Source: Floccularia luteovirens
Taxonomy: Eukaryota; Basidiomycota; Agaricomycetes; Agaricales; Squamanitaceae
Assembly: GCA_009739215.1 (NCBI GenBank)
Contig: VSJF01000009.1
Coordinates: forward strand, 1 to 64,000
Reading direction: 5' to 3'
Length of the DNA stretch: 64,000 nt
Both the position numbers and the translations under genes were made by a program. Under the pieces are notes generated by a model, which searched no databases, was not told where the DNA came from, and saw nothing but the letters and a program-made list of their open reading frames with translations. Below, one piece after another: positions 12,026 through 22,976 of the stretch (the first letter of the stretch is position 1; each line of letters starts with the position of its first letter).

Positions 12026-12435
12026 CGAAAGGACGTATCCTAGTCAATGCTACCAAGATGGACTAGGAGGTCCAAAGAAGAAGACATTCTGAATGTCACC
12101 AAAGATATGGAAGAACGATTGCGGCTTTAATCACTAGAATCACAGAATAATGGTCAATGGAATGTTGCGGAGAGACGGTCTCCGTGGTTGATTGCGACGT
12201 ACATTGCTGAAGGCAGTGGAGTTTAACGGAGGCGGATGGAATGATTCTAGTTGCAGCATTCAAGTTTTCAATCCCCTTCTAATTCATTTTGCTAACAGGA
12301 ATTCACTGGCTGCGTTCTAGCCATGAAATGTGTAATGTTCAAACATTCGAAGCTTTCTGCATAGAGATTTAATGTTAACCTGTAGTTGCGTATATGATAT
12401 CAAAGTAGCGCACCACCTGCAAGTTGATTAATGTC

Positions 12436-14422
12436 ATACTTCAGATAAACCTTTATTTTACCTTAAAAGGATCAGTGTCGGAGATAAATGGATTCACCGT
12501 TCATCCTGTTTGTAACCTGGCTTCTCGCCAAACAACCAATACCAAGGACCGTGGCAACATATTTTGTCAGAGGCCGGACCTGGATGTAAAATTATCTCGA
12601 CCCCGTTATTTCTCCTCCAGGTACAGATTTGTAAATGAAAGATTTTTTTGATTGGGCTCGGTAATCTGATTCAGCGGTCGCTTTCACCTATTGAAAAAAC
12701 ACATTTGAAATAAAGCTCTCATGCTCGGATCTATATTGAACTAGATTCTCCAAGGGGATCTATGAATGGTGTGTGCTACAAACACCGAGCATACAACCGT
12801 TTATGTAGATAAAATGCCGAAAGTTTTCTTTTCTTTTTTCATGACGAAACACTAATGAATATTCTCCAAAGAAGCAGCAAAGTGTGGTATCCGTAAAGAG
12901 GACGGGGTTCCAATGGAGGCATTCCTGGTATTGTTAGACGTGTATGTAATACGTACCTATACAAATGTACATAATTTTTAAAAATACGAAGCTGTCTCTA
13001 GGGTAAGTATATCTTGGCGTCAGAGTTATAGTTGCACATCCGAACCAGTTGGCGACAAACTAAAATCCACAAGATACATATTCAGACCGGTTCAGCGTAC
13101 TAGCAGATTGATATGGAGTTCACGAAGAGTTTATTTCTGTTCCGTGACTGAGGGTCCCATCTTGTGCATCAGATTTTTTTATTGAAAGCTGAGCGGTGGA
13201 ACCGGGTCATGTTGCAAAGGGGTAGCAGTAAGCTACCATGACGACACCAGTCCATACGGCAAGGTAAGCTGGAATGGATGTATTCTCACACTGGGGCCTG
13301 TCTCCATGAAAATGAAGGAAAAAACAGGGAAAAGCCGACGCTGAAAACGCACAACAGTGATGATCACTGGTGTGGGAAAGATGATAGATATCACCCAGAA
13401 TTAACCATTTGAATTTCCATTCAACACAAAAACATACTGTTATCGTTGACGTGAGATTGACTACGCATTCCCTTCTCCCCGTCCATACGAAACGCTGATC
13501 CAATTCACCATTTACTCATCACTAGTCACTTGTCAAAAAAAAAACCGGGCGGTGACAGATACAATGAACAGAAGGTCTGCCAAGGAGGAACTAGGAGTTC
13601 CAAATAGCCTCCTTAGGATTGTTGTTATGGTCATATTCTGTTTCCGCAGTATTAAAATCTTGGCGAATTGGAATGGTTTCAAGTGTGAGTGGGATGATCG
13701 GGTGAACGGAAAACCCTGATTCCTGGAGGTTTAGCGGACATTCAAATCCCGAGTATTTGTGCCAGAGTTCCTCGCCAAACAAAAAGTGGTGATCTTCAGC
13801 CGAAGTTCCCGTGACGATCAAATTACATACATGTCATGGATAGAACCACACAAGATTATCGTCCACTCCATCAAATTCTCCGCTCAGATGCCATTTCACA
13901 GCACATAGGCGCCATCAGTACGCGCCCACTGTCATCAGTATACGAAACAAATAGCCAGATTAGTACATTCAGTCGCCAAACATTTTCGAGAAAAGTTAAT
14001 CTCATTTGCATCAAAAACTACTGCTTAATTGGTACAGAAATATCGATACCGACTTATTGACGACTACCACAAGATATCAACATATAGTATCTTATCAATT
14101 AACTTTTCCGAGGAATAGGTTGACTGTCCATGTCGTTTTTAATCTATCATCATTCCATCAATATCTGTCTACCAAGTAGAAAATAGCTCATGTTTTGTTT
14201 TCGAATGACATGGGACTGCAGTACATGCCAAAGAGTAATTACTGTTGCATAAAAGTGAGATCAAAACTACAGCCTCTTGCCAGACTCCCGTCTCTTCCAA
14301 TAACTTGCTTCTCTCGAGCAGATTAATCCACAAAGAATACAATATTCCCAAAAATCAGAATAGGTAATGCTGCTGTTGTAACAAATGAAAATTACAAGTT
14401 ACAAAGGTTTTTACCAGCAAAC
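12436..14422. other. intergenic, possible unassigned minus-strand exons
   Basis: Two minus-strand frames might be exons of an unknown gene. One is 13591-13821, 76 codons, containing GEELWHKYSGFECPLNL. The other is 13207-13503, whose last part can be spliced from a GTATGT donor to an acceptor before PQCENTSIPAYLAVWTG. I could not join them convincingly or assign a family. A poly-A run lies near 13535-13545. The remainder shows nothing recognisable. Confidence 0.3.
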
Positions 14423-14782
14423 ATGCAGTTAACACTTGTGTTTACTATCATTTCGCTCACTGTGAGCGCTATCGCTGCACCTACAAGCGGGGGTGTGAAC
14501 CTTGCGATGCGGTTTCCAGATTCCGACAGTACCTTGCACCTTGCAACTAGAGATCACAGTGATGAACGCCATGGAGAAAACGACAGAGACGTGGGGGATA
14601 ATCACAGGCATAGAGATGATGATAGGCAAGGGCGTGTAGATAGAAGAGGCCACGGAGGGGAAGGTGGTCAACACCGTGGTAATGGACGAAACGATCGTCG
14701 GGGTGGAGATGAGCACAGATCCGGGAACGATGGAAGGCATATGTTAAGAGTAGCGTTAAGTAACACCACTGTCTACACATAA
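14423..14782 (+). CDS. small secreted His/Arg/Gly/Asp-rich protein
   Basis: 119 aa, single exon. Residues 1-19 form a signal peptide (MQLTLVFTIISLTVSAIAA|P). After about 25 residues comes LATRD, then a low-complexity hydrophilic region with HRHRDDD, VDRRGHGGEGG and GNGRNDRRGGDEH, and a short hydrophobic C-terminus. The plan (signal peptide, short lead ending LATR, charged repeats with dibasic pairs) parallels the duplicated precursors 2.6 kb to the left, so it may be a distant relative. No conserved domain or cysteine pattern; function unknown. Confidence 0.55.
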   Translation: MQLTLVFTIISLTVSAIAAPTSGGVNLAMRFPDSDSTLHLATRDHSDERHGENDRDVGDNHRHRDDDRQGRVDRRGHGGEGGQHRGNGRNDRRGGDEHRSGNDGRHMLRVALSNTTVYT

Positions 14783-14967
14783 TTATAGACCGGCTTATTT
14801 TGCTACTCATCTGCGATTTTATAAATTAAATTGGATAATTTCATTTTGGAGAGGTTAGAACATATAAGAAGGACCATGATTTATATGAAAGTTATTCATT
14901 TCCATGTTACATGTTGCCCTCGGACTAGTTGATACCTACACTCAAAGCCACAAGTCAAAACCATCAT

Positions 14968-16358
14968 TCAACTCAAAACAATAGAAGAAGAAAAATTACC
15001 ACTCGAACGGATATAGCTATGACTCTCCTTCGAATTGAGTGAAATAATTCGCTGATAACTATCCTTGACAGCGAATGGATAATCTATGTATCCACGTTCG
15101 CGTCCCTCTGCATCCGAATCGCCCATGAAATAAAAAGTGGATCGGTTATATGGCGTTAACGGAAGATCCCATTGTAACCGAAGAGGTAAATCGGGCTGCA
15201 CAGATTCTCAAAATTATTTTGTCCCCATAATCCGGATGAAAACCTACATTAGATATAAACAGCCTCCCAAAGGCGACAAGAGTGCCATCGAACTTCTTCA
15301 CAGCCTCACAAGCGCTTTTCTTAGAAGAATACCCACCAGCTATAATCAGGGGCTTAGGGTACCACAATTCACATAGGAATTCCAATGATTCATGTGAGGA
15401 AACTTCTGCTTCAGGCCGGGTGGCAGTTCCGGAGACCCGTGGTTCGATGAGATGGAGATATGCAAGGTTGGGGTGCGCGCGTTTGAGGGAGGAGACAAAG
15501 TGTGTGTATTGAGATGGAGTATCTTGAAGTGCCATATCTAGAAAATGACATAAACATTTTGTTTTCATTGGGTAGATTGGATAATTACCTCGTAAAGTAT
15601 TAAACGGACTCAACCTTATCGCTGTCCTATCCTCTCCCACAGCATCAACAACAACTTTCACGACTTCAAGTCCAAATCTGCTCCTACCCTCCACACACGC
15701 ACCTCCGTATAAATCATTCCTTACATTACTCGATTCATGTAAAAACTGATCAACTAAAAATCCATTAGCAGCGTGAATCTCTACTCCATCGAACCCAGCG
15801 AGGTGAACGGCGTTTTTTGCGGCTAGAGGAAAAAAACTGTAAATGTACTCGTGGATTTCTCGTATAGTGAGCTCGTGGGGCGTTGGAGTTGGGGTAGAGC
15901 GGGGTGTCAGAGGGATAGGAGAGGGTGCAACGTATGGATGTGGACCTGTAGGTTCTAATGAGAGAACGGAAGGTTCTGCACCTCTACCTACAGCCCAGAG
16001 TTGAAGGAATATGTATGAACCTTGCGCATGTACGGCATCGACAATCTACTAAAAAATTGCATTCAAGAAACCCCCAAAAAATAAAAACATTCACCTCTCT
16101 CCAAGCGTTAATCTGTTCATCATTCCAAATCCCGGGGACGTTATTGTAACCTCCAGCACCAGGAGAGATAAAAGTGCCTTCGGATATCAACAGGGTGCCA
16201 GGTGTACTTGCCCGCTGGGCATAGTATTCCTTCATCAGTGGGATAATGGGAACATGACTTTTCGTTGCTCTGAATCTGGTCAAAGGAGCTAAAACCACTC
16301 TATGTTTGAGAAGCAATCTACCTAAGTTTGATTGGTTGAAAGAGAGCAGGAGGTTCAT
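14968..16358 (-). CDS. Old Yellow Enzyme family NADH:flavin oxidoreductase
   Basis: FMN-dependent ene-reductase with a TIM-barrel fold. Four exons; introns lie near 16048-16094, 15543-15588 and 15201-15246. The N-terminus has VVLAPLTRFRA with the FMN-contacting Thr. Then come LLISEGTFISPGAGG and FLQLWAVGRGAEP, the active-site motif HAANGFLVDQFLHE at about residues 179-192, and RLSPFNT. The C-terminus has GGYSSKKSACEAV, VAFGRLFISNPDLPLRL and YIDYPF. The His/Asn pair that binds the carbonyl of the substrate is present (H179, N182), but the Tyr that protonates the substrate in classic OYEs is Phe here (F184). About 385 aa, normal length. It is divergent from the fucosyltransferase-like gene. Confidence 0.9.
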
Positions 16359-16772
16359 GTTGTGGCACAGGCATTTTCAGGAATAGGAAAAGTCAACAAC
16401 CTCTTTGCTTCGCTGATCGTCGAGTATATCAGTAAGCATTTACAATGCTTATTGATGTACTTACATTACCAGCCATTTGATTTCAAAAATTACGCAAGTA
16501 ATTTGTAAGGAACACCCTTCTTAACGCCGGTAATTGCAAGGTTACAAATTGTCTTCCCACGTCAATATCTGGATCGTCCTTGTTGAACTTGGTAAGTAGT
16601 GTGCGTAGTTATATATAGTTGAGAAACATATTGTATGATTAAAAAAACAAAAGAAATTGTTACAAAACTTTGCAGTCTCAAAAAGGGAAACTTTATGTTG
16701 TGTACGGTTGTGTGTGACTAAGTGGAGCAACCGCAGTAGCACTTCCTCGATACCCAAATCCACATCAACGAC
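16359..16772. other. divergent promoter region
   Basis: 414 bp between the start codons of the OYE gene (-) and the fucosyltransferase-like gene (+). It is AT-rich, with TATATATAG near 16610. No ORF or repeat of note. Confidence 0.45.
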
Positions 16773-18382
16773 ATGGATTTCATTAGAAATAGCTCGAGTT
16801 ATACTGAAGATGACTATACTTTAATCTCTGACACAGAACGACCTCATACACCACTACAAACTCGCCGTCGTCGCGCATCTAGAAGAAAGAGATGTTCACC
16901 ACACTTCCTTTTTGCTTGTTCACGTCGCAAAATTGTTATTCTCCTCCTCTCCGTACCATGTATACTCATTTTTGGGATTCTCCTGTCCGGCATACCCCCG
17001 AGTTTCCATGATATACGCACATACGAACGCCGGCTTCCCCAACATAATGTAACTGCATCTCGAATAGAAGGGAGAAAGTATATACGATTCCCCAATCATT
17101 TATGGGGGAGAGGGTTTAATAATGTATTACAAGAATAGTTGAGTTCATATTATATCCCTAACAATGCCTCGAGATAACTGATGGGGTAAATTAGCATTTT
17201 GACATCATATCTGGCATATACATGTAATCGGACTTATGTATTTGAAGATTATGTCTGGTCACACCTCCCATTGCCATATACCTTGTACGATTTTGCACTG
17301 CGTCCTGTGCGAATGCCACTAAACGCGTTCATATCTGGCCCGACCGCTGGAGGTCCGTTGTCACCACAAGAAAGCTCTTTGCGAGCAGTGAGCTCAGAGT
17401 TTTGGGAGGAGGTTTGTCCAGAAGGGGAACGACATACTGTGAGCTCAGTGGATGCACCGAGTACGAGTGACGGACGTGAGTTGTTGGAATGGTGGCAAAG
17501 AAAATTAGGAGAGATCGAGTCGGACTGCATCTCTGTTGAATCTCTCTCAAAACCTGTGTTTGATGACAAGTATGTAACATTCCATTTTCATTTTTTGAAT
17601 TTTATGTTTAACTAAGTTATCATTGACGTCAGTTTCTTTGGAGGTCCTCAGTTTATCTCCCTTTGGGACGATCTCTCTGCCTCTCCGGTTCTCACGGATT
17701 ACATGTGGTCCCCCCTTGTCTTATCAGCCATAGCTCGTAATTTTGTCATACTACAACCATCCTCAACAAAAGACCTCTACGATGTCTCCAAACAATCCGT
17801 ATTGAGAGGCGTCGTCGCTATTCATCTCAGGAGAGGAGATTATAAACGACATTGCCCACGTCTTGCTAAATATCACGCCACTTACATGGGCTTTAACTTG
17901 TTCCCGGGCTTAAAAGATACATTCGATGCAACACCGTATCTACACGACAATGAAATGTTGCAGGAGTATTACTTGCAACACTGTTGGCCGAGTATACCAC
18001 AGATTGTTGAAAAGCTCAGAGTTGTTAGAGATGACAATCCAGAATTAAAGAGGGTCTATGTGTTGACGAACGGATGGCCGTGGTGGTTGAATAGCTTGAA
18101 GAATGCTTTGGTGGAGGATGGCTGGGATGACTTGAAGAGTACCCTGGACGTCGTTGTTGACGGAGAACAGAGTCAGGTAGAGATGGCTGTTGATATGGCT
18201 ATTGCCGAAAAGGCAGAGGTGTTTGTCGGAAACGGGGTGAGTACTTATGTTGTTTTATTGATCAGTTTTACGCTCTGACAACTATTTCTTTTGTGTAAAA
18301 AAAGTTTTCGAGCTTAACGTCCAACATAATAATGCTAAGACTAGCAAAGGGACTAACTTTATCAACTAATCGACTGATGTAA
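16773..18382 (+). CDS. GDP-fucose protein O-fucosyltransferase-like type II membrane protein
   Basis: Golgi/ER-type glycosyltransferase topology: a basic cytoplasmic tail (RRRRASRRKR), one signal-anchor helix (IVILLLSVPCILIFGILLSG, about residues 54-73), then a lumenal domain. The lumenal part has the conserved start WGRGFNNVLQEYILTSYLAY, later AIHLRRGDYKRHC, and the C-terminal GNGFSSLTSNIIMLRLAKG. This matches the O-fucosyltransferase fold, where the HLRRGD Arg contacts GDP-fucose and the last motif closes the nucleotide site. Introns that restore the frame run from the GTTGAG donor after 17135, from the GTATGT donor at about 17569 to 17632, and from 18238 to about 18305. Stop TAA 18380-18382. 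Many basidiomycetes carry several such genes of unknown substrate. It is convergent with the coiled-coil gene, 259 bp apart. Confidence 0.8.
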
Positions 18383-18641
18383 ACAAATAGATAGATATGT
18401 AGTTAACAGAGCCATAGAGTCTGTCATCAAGTGGTTGATATAGGATACTAGTATATACACTGAATCATGAGATGTTAGGATATAAGAATAATGGTATAAA
18501 CCTTTTCTGTTGGACAATAATAAATAGAACAAATAACGAATATATATATGAAGATCGAAGGTGGGGTGGGGGATGGATAAAATGAACGAAATAAAAAAGA
18601 ATGAACGAACGAACGAAAACGAACAGCCTAGCCTCTAAATC

Positions 18642-21600
18642 TTAAACCCAAGTGTCGCCACCAATGGGTCTACCCATCGCCAACTCGAAATCCTTGTTAA
18701 ACATTCCACCTTCACCATCGAACTCTTCATCCCTCATACCCAGATCAAGACTCTCCATCTCCCCAAGTAACATTTCATGTTCAGGGCGCAAGAAAAGGCT
18801 GCCAGGACTGCCTGTTACCATTGAGAAATTAGCTGTTGTCGGTGAGATGCTAATGTTGGATTGTGCTGTTGTCGCAGCTGACATGGAGTAGGAATGGGAG
18901 GGGATAAATTCAGGGGATGTGTGGGAGCGACCATTAGTCCTGGCACCATAAGGGGTGGTAGGTGAAGCAGGTGAAGAATCATCACCGTGCTGATTATACA
19001 TACGTCGCTGATATTTATCGCCACGATGAGGTGTGATCGACATTTGTGATGAAAGTTCTTCTGCACTAGCACTTCGACTCCCATTACTTGCACCAGCAGG
19101 ATCTTCATTAAGTAAAAGAGTCATATTGGCAGGTGGAATCGGGAAGATTGAAGAGGTCGTGCTCAGTTTCCGCCGGTGTTGTTTCTGTGATGAGCCATGA
19201 TCGAGAGAGGGGTTTGGTGTGGATATGAGAATGCCTGAATCTTCGTCACCTTCAGTATCAAGAACGACTGAAGAATAAGATGAGCGTTTCGTCGAGCTGT
19301 CATGGTTGTAGGTTTCATCGCCATATCTTTCCCGATCTCGTTCCCGGAACGTCTGGTTTGTACCTTTCAACACACCACCAGCCGCACCACTCCTCTTAGC
19401 GGAGACAAGCTCTCTCCTCAACCCTTCAGCTACCCTACTCAACTCCACACACTCTCTTCTCAACTCTTCATTTTCCCTTCGGAGGTCGTCATTCTCCATC
19501 CTCAAGTCCTCTATCCCTCCTGTTACTCCTCCACCCCCATTACCTGCTGTGGATTCTATCTGCAGCCGCAATTCAGCATTCTCCTCTCTCAACACCCTAA
19601 CCGTCCGTTGGGAATCCGATAAAGCACCCAAAAGAGCACCAGTCTCAACCGTATGTTTTTCTCGTAGTTCACGGATTTCTTCGCGATCCCTTTCTCTTTC
19701 TTTATCTCTATCAGTTCGTCCACCGAGATAGCCAAAAGATGAGCCCGAGCCGGATACGCTTGTAGGCGCTGTTGAAGCTGATCGTGGAGTGTCACGATCA
19801 CGACTTGTGCTCGTTGACACTGTGAAAGTGGGACTCTCTACAACACCAGAACTAGCACCCCCGACATCCGAAAATGCCATCCTGGACTGCGTACGAGGTG
19901 TATACTCCGACGCCCCAAATCTTGAATTATACATCATACCGGTATGAGAATTATAGCCATGTCCATATTCTGACGTATGCATTTGCCGGGGTGTATATTC
20001 AGAGGCGCTTCGCAACATCGGGGAAGACAAGGAAGGGTGTTGTTGTATCGAGGATGAGAACCTGCCCAAACCGATTGACGAAGAGTGTGATGACGAAGAG
20101 AGAGCAGATGATAAAGCGCTGAGGCTTCCACTTCGTTCTCGGTGATGGCTGTCATCTTTGTCTTCTCTGTGGTATACATCGCGGTCGCGGTCCCTGTTGA
20201 GGTATAAATCTCGCTCTCGTAGGGCACTACTGCTCACACCGCCACCAGTACTTGAGGCAGAGTCACGGTCAAAGTCTAACAAACCAGCAGCCCGAAATGC
20301 TTTTGCAGTCCGGGGGCCTAACCACTCGAGTCTCGGGACAGTCCCAGGAGATACACCACCTCCACCACCAAGTCCACTCAGGTTCGAACTGCCATTGATC
20401 CCAAGTTCCTTCCCAAACCCCCTCCGAACAGAGAGGCTGCTAAGTGGACGAGGAGTAACAATAGATAGACTACTCCCGGGTCTTGTATCCCGCCCAGTGC
20501 TATTTCCATGGTTATAAGTTTCAACTTCAATACAAAATCTGGAAGGAATGAAAGAAAGCAAACATACCGTAACAGGGCACTTTCTCCTCTAACGCTCCCC
20601 CTCTTCAAACGAAGACTGGTGCCATATCCAATAGAATGACGAGATTGATCTTGTACACTCATGCTCCTTTTCCTAACTCTGGACACTGAGAACCTACGTT
20701 CCTGTTGGCCTTCGAGTGGGCGTGATACATTGAGATTTTGAAGTTTCAGTGATAGTTCATCCCCTTCCCCTTTCTCTGCTTCTTTTCCTCGTCCTCTTGC
20801 AGCCCTTTCACTCTTACTACGATTCAGACCCTCTCTCTCTCGCTCTTCGTCTTCATACAAGTCATTTGCCCTTCCATTCGACCTTCCCATATCAACACCA
20901 ACCCCAGGGTCTTCAATGTCCAGCATACTTTCATCCCCGTGTATGACAAATGTTGTATCACCAGTTTCAGGTTGGGCATCCGTAGATTCAGACTGTTGTA
21001 TTGACACTTGTGACTGTGGTTCTGGTTGTGATTGTGGCTGAGTTAATTGTGATAGTTGAGGTGTGGGTGGTGCATCGATACTCTGCCTAGCAGGCGTGCG
21101 ACTGCCAATGCTAGCAGATCCTGACCTTGAATGGGTGGTGAGGTTCAACGAATGTCTTCCTGGATGAATAGGAGTAGGGTTAAACATGAAAGGTGGTGCT
21201 AAACTTCCTCCGACCGGATTTCCAGGCGAAGAACCAGAAGAAGGCGAACTAAACCTCCCTACTAGTTGCGACACGCTTAACCTCCCAGGAATCGGTAAAC
21301 CAGTTTTACCTGGAGTGGCATCCTTATCTTGGCTGACTAGATGAGTAGAATCTGGGGCTGGGAGGGGAGGTGGACGAGAAGAAGGCGAGACCCCCGGAGT
21401 TGTTGTGGCAGTAGTCGGTATAGGTGTAGTAGATGCGGCCGGTGTGGTAGAAACACTATTCAAAGCAGTAGTGGTCGGGCTAGTAGGGGGAGATGAAGCA
21501 GTCATGTGTGAATTCCCTGAACATAACGGTGCAGAAGATTTTGAGCTCATAGGACCTTTCGTAGGTGCCAGCCTTGAAAGTAACATACCCGGTTTCTGCG

Positions 21601-22878
21601 ATACCGTCGAAGATGTAGTAGGAAAGGATGATAATGCCTGTTTATTCGGGTTAGGACGTGCTGGAAGACCGGAGCCAGACACAATTCGATTATTGGGTAT
21701 CGACTTGACAGGTGTAGAAGATCCCGGAGGGTTAATAGTAAATGTGGATGTTGTAGGCGTCACCGCATCATTGGAAGTAGAATCACGGGAGGAGAATCCA
21801 GGAGAGGTGGGAGAGGTCGAGCTGTTCGATGGAATACGAAAACGTGGTAGGAAAGAAGGTCGAGGCTTGCTGGGGGTAGATAGAGGTTGAGGCTGTGACG
21901 CCGATCTCTGGCTGTGGGTTGTAGTTCCAGACAGGAGTGCATCAAGTTTTACATCATCGATGATAAAACTAGCATCAGGATCGGCGTCGATCACGACAGC
22001 ATCATCTGTACTTTGCCAAGCTCCAGGTGAGGTGTGGTGCATAGCATGCAAGACTTGAGCGGTAAGATATGTAGTTGAGAGATCGAGCGAGGAAGTATCG
22101 TTTGGGTCGGGACGAGACGGGAGTGGAGGGTGTATAATTTGTGGTTTCCGCGACTTTGGTTTCTGTTGAGGGGTAGCATAACCTCGTGGAGTCATCGGTA
22201 TTGGTTTGACCTTTGTTGGAGGAGAAGATTCGCGAGAATCTGATGGGGTAGGAACCACAGACCCAGAATGTCGGGATACGCCCGAACTATCGGCTTCAAT
22301 AATCGTACTGAGTTCTACAGAGAGCGGGGGACCTGGAGAAGGTGTACGCAGAAACATGGAAGCTGCACAATATCAACTTTATGTTGATAATTTTTGATAT
22401 GAACAACGTACTTAGAAACTCTGGTTGCTCTGAGGAAAGCAGAGTATTGTTCTCTTTCTCTATCCGAGGAAGAGAGACGGACCGTCGTACGGAGATGGCA
22501 TCCTCTTGTTGTGGTTCTCTCTCGATTGCAATAACAGGGGTAGAGAGGCAGTCATTGCTCATTGAGGCTTTCCTGTCCCTATCCCTATCTCGTGTCATTG
22601 AACGACGCACTGAGCCAAACCCAGCAAAGGGACTGCGAGACGAGGAAGGCAAGCTACTGGCACTGGCACCTGGCATTGGCAACAGCAGTAGAATAAGGAG
22701 GTGTAGCATTCTTTGTGTTATGGTTGGTATTACCAAAGGGAAGTAAAGCCCGGAGAGACTTGAAAGCGGGGGTGTGTGGTGTAGGTTGTGGAGAAGAAGC
22801 GACGGGATTTGTAAAAGAGCTACGACGGACTCTGGCAGAGAAAGAGCGACGGGTTGGAGACGTCGATGTGGACGACAT
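18642..22878 (-). CDS. long Ser/Pro-rich protein with central coiled coil, unrecognised family
   Basis: About 1,330 aa. Splicing three small introns joins all frames. The first, 57 nt, ends before GASASSLPSS near 22682. The second, near 22365-22411, joins QPEFL to TSMFLRTPSPG. The third lies near 20475-20560 or is only 29 nt (20532-20560). The protein is largely disordered, Ser/Thr/Pro-rich with many RS and SP sites. It has an ordered patch VPRLEWLGPRTAKAFRAAGL followed by arginine-rich RDRDRD stretches. A coiled coil follows, from EEIRELREKHTVETG through VLREENAELRLQIE and ENDDLRRENEELRREC. The end is MGRPIGGDTWV. The patch and coiled coil suggest a cytoskeletal or polarity scaffold, but this is inference. 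The start ATG 22878 faces the PAAF1-like gene across 98 bp. Confidence 0.8.
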
Positions 22879-22976
22879 CAAAGGAGTTGAAAAAAATGGA
22901 TAACCTTTTTAGGTAATTCTCTAAACCCTTCTTTATTACATAACTTAATATCAGACATATTAATTAATTGATCATC
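22879..22976. promoter_or_regulatory. 98-bp bidirectional promoter
   Basis: The whole space between start codons of the coiled-coil gene (-) and the PAAF1-like gene (+). It is AT-rich with TTAATTAATTG near the plus-strand gene. Such a short shared interval implies overlapping core promoters, and probably coexpression. Confidence 0.6.

Larger units (their letters stand above)
10885..12435 (-). repeat. right arm of the large inverted duplication
   Basis: Reverse-complement partner of 8480-10460. It contains the second precursor gene together with its leader, TATA element and 3' flank, in mirror order. Divergence is visible throughout non-coding parts, so the event is not recent. Confidence 0.85.
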
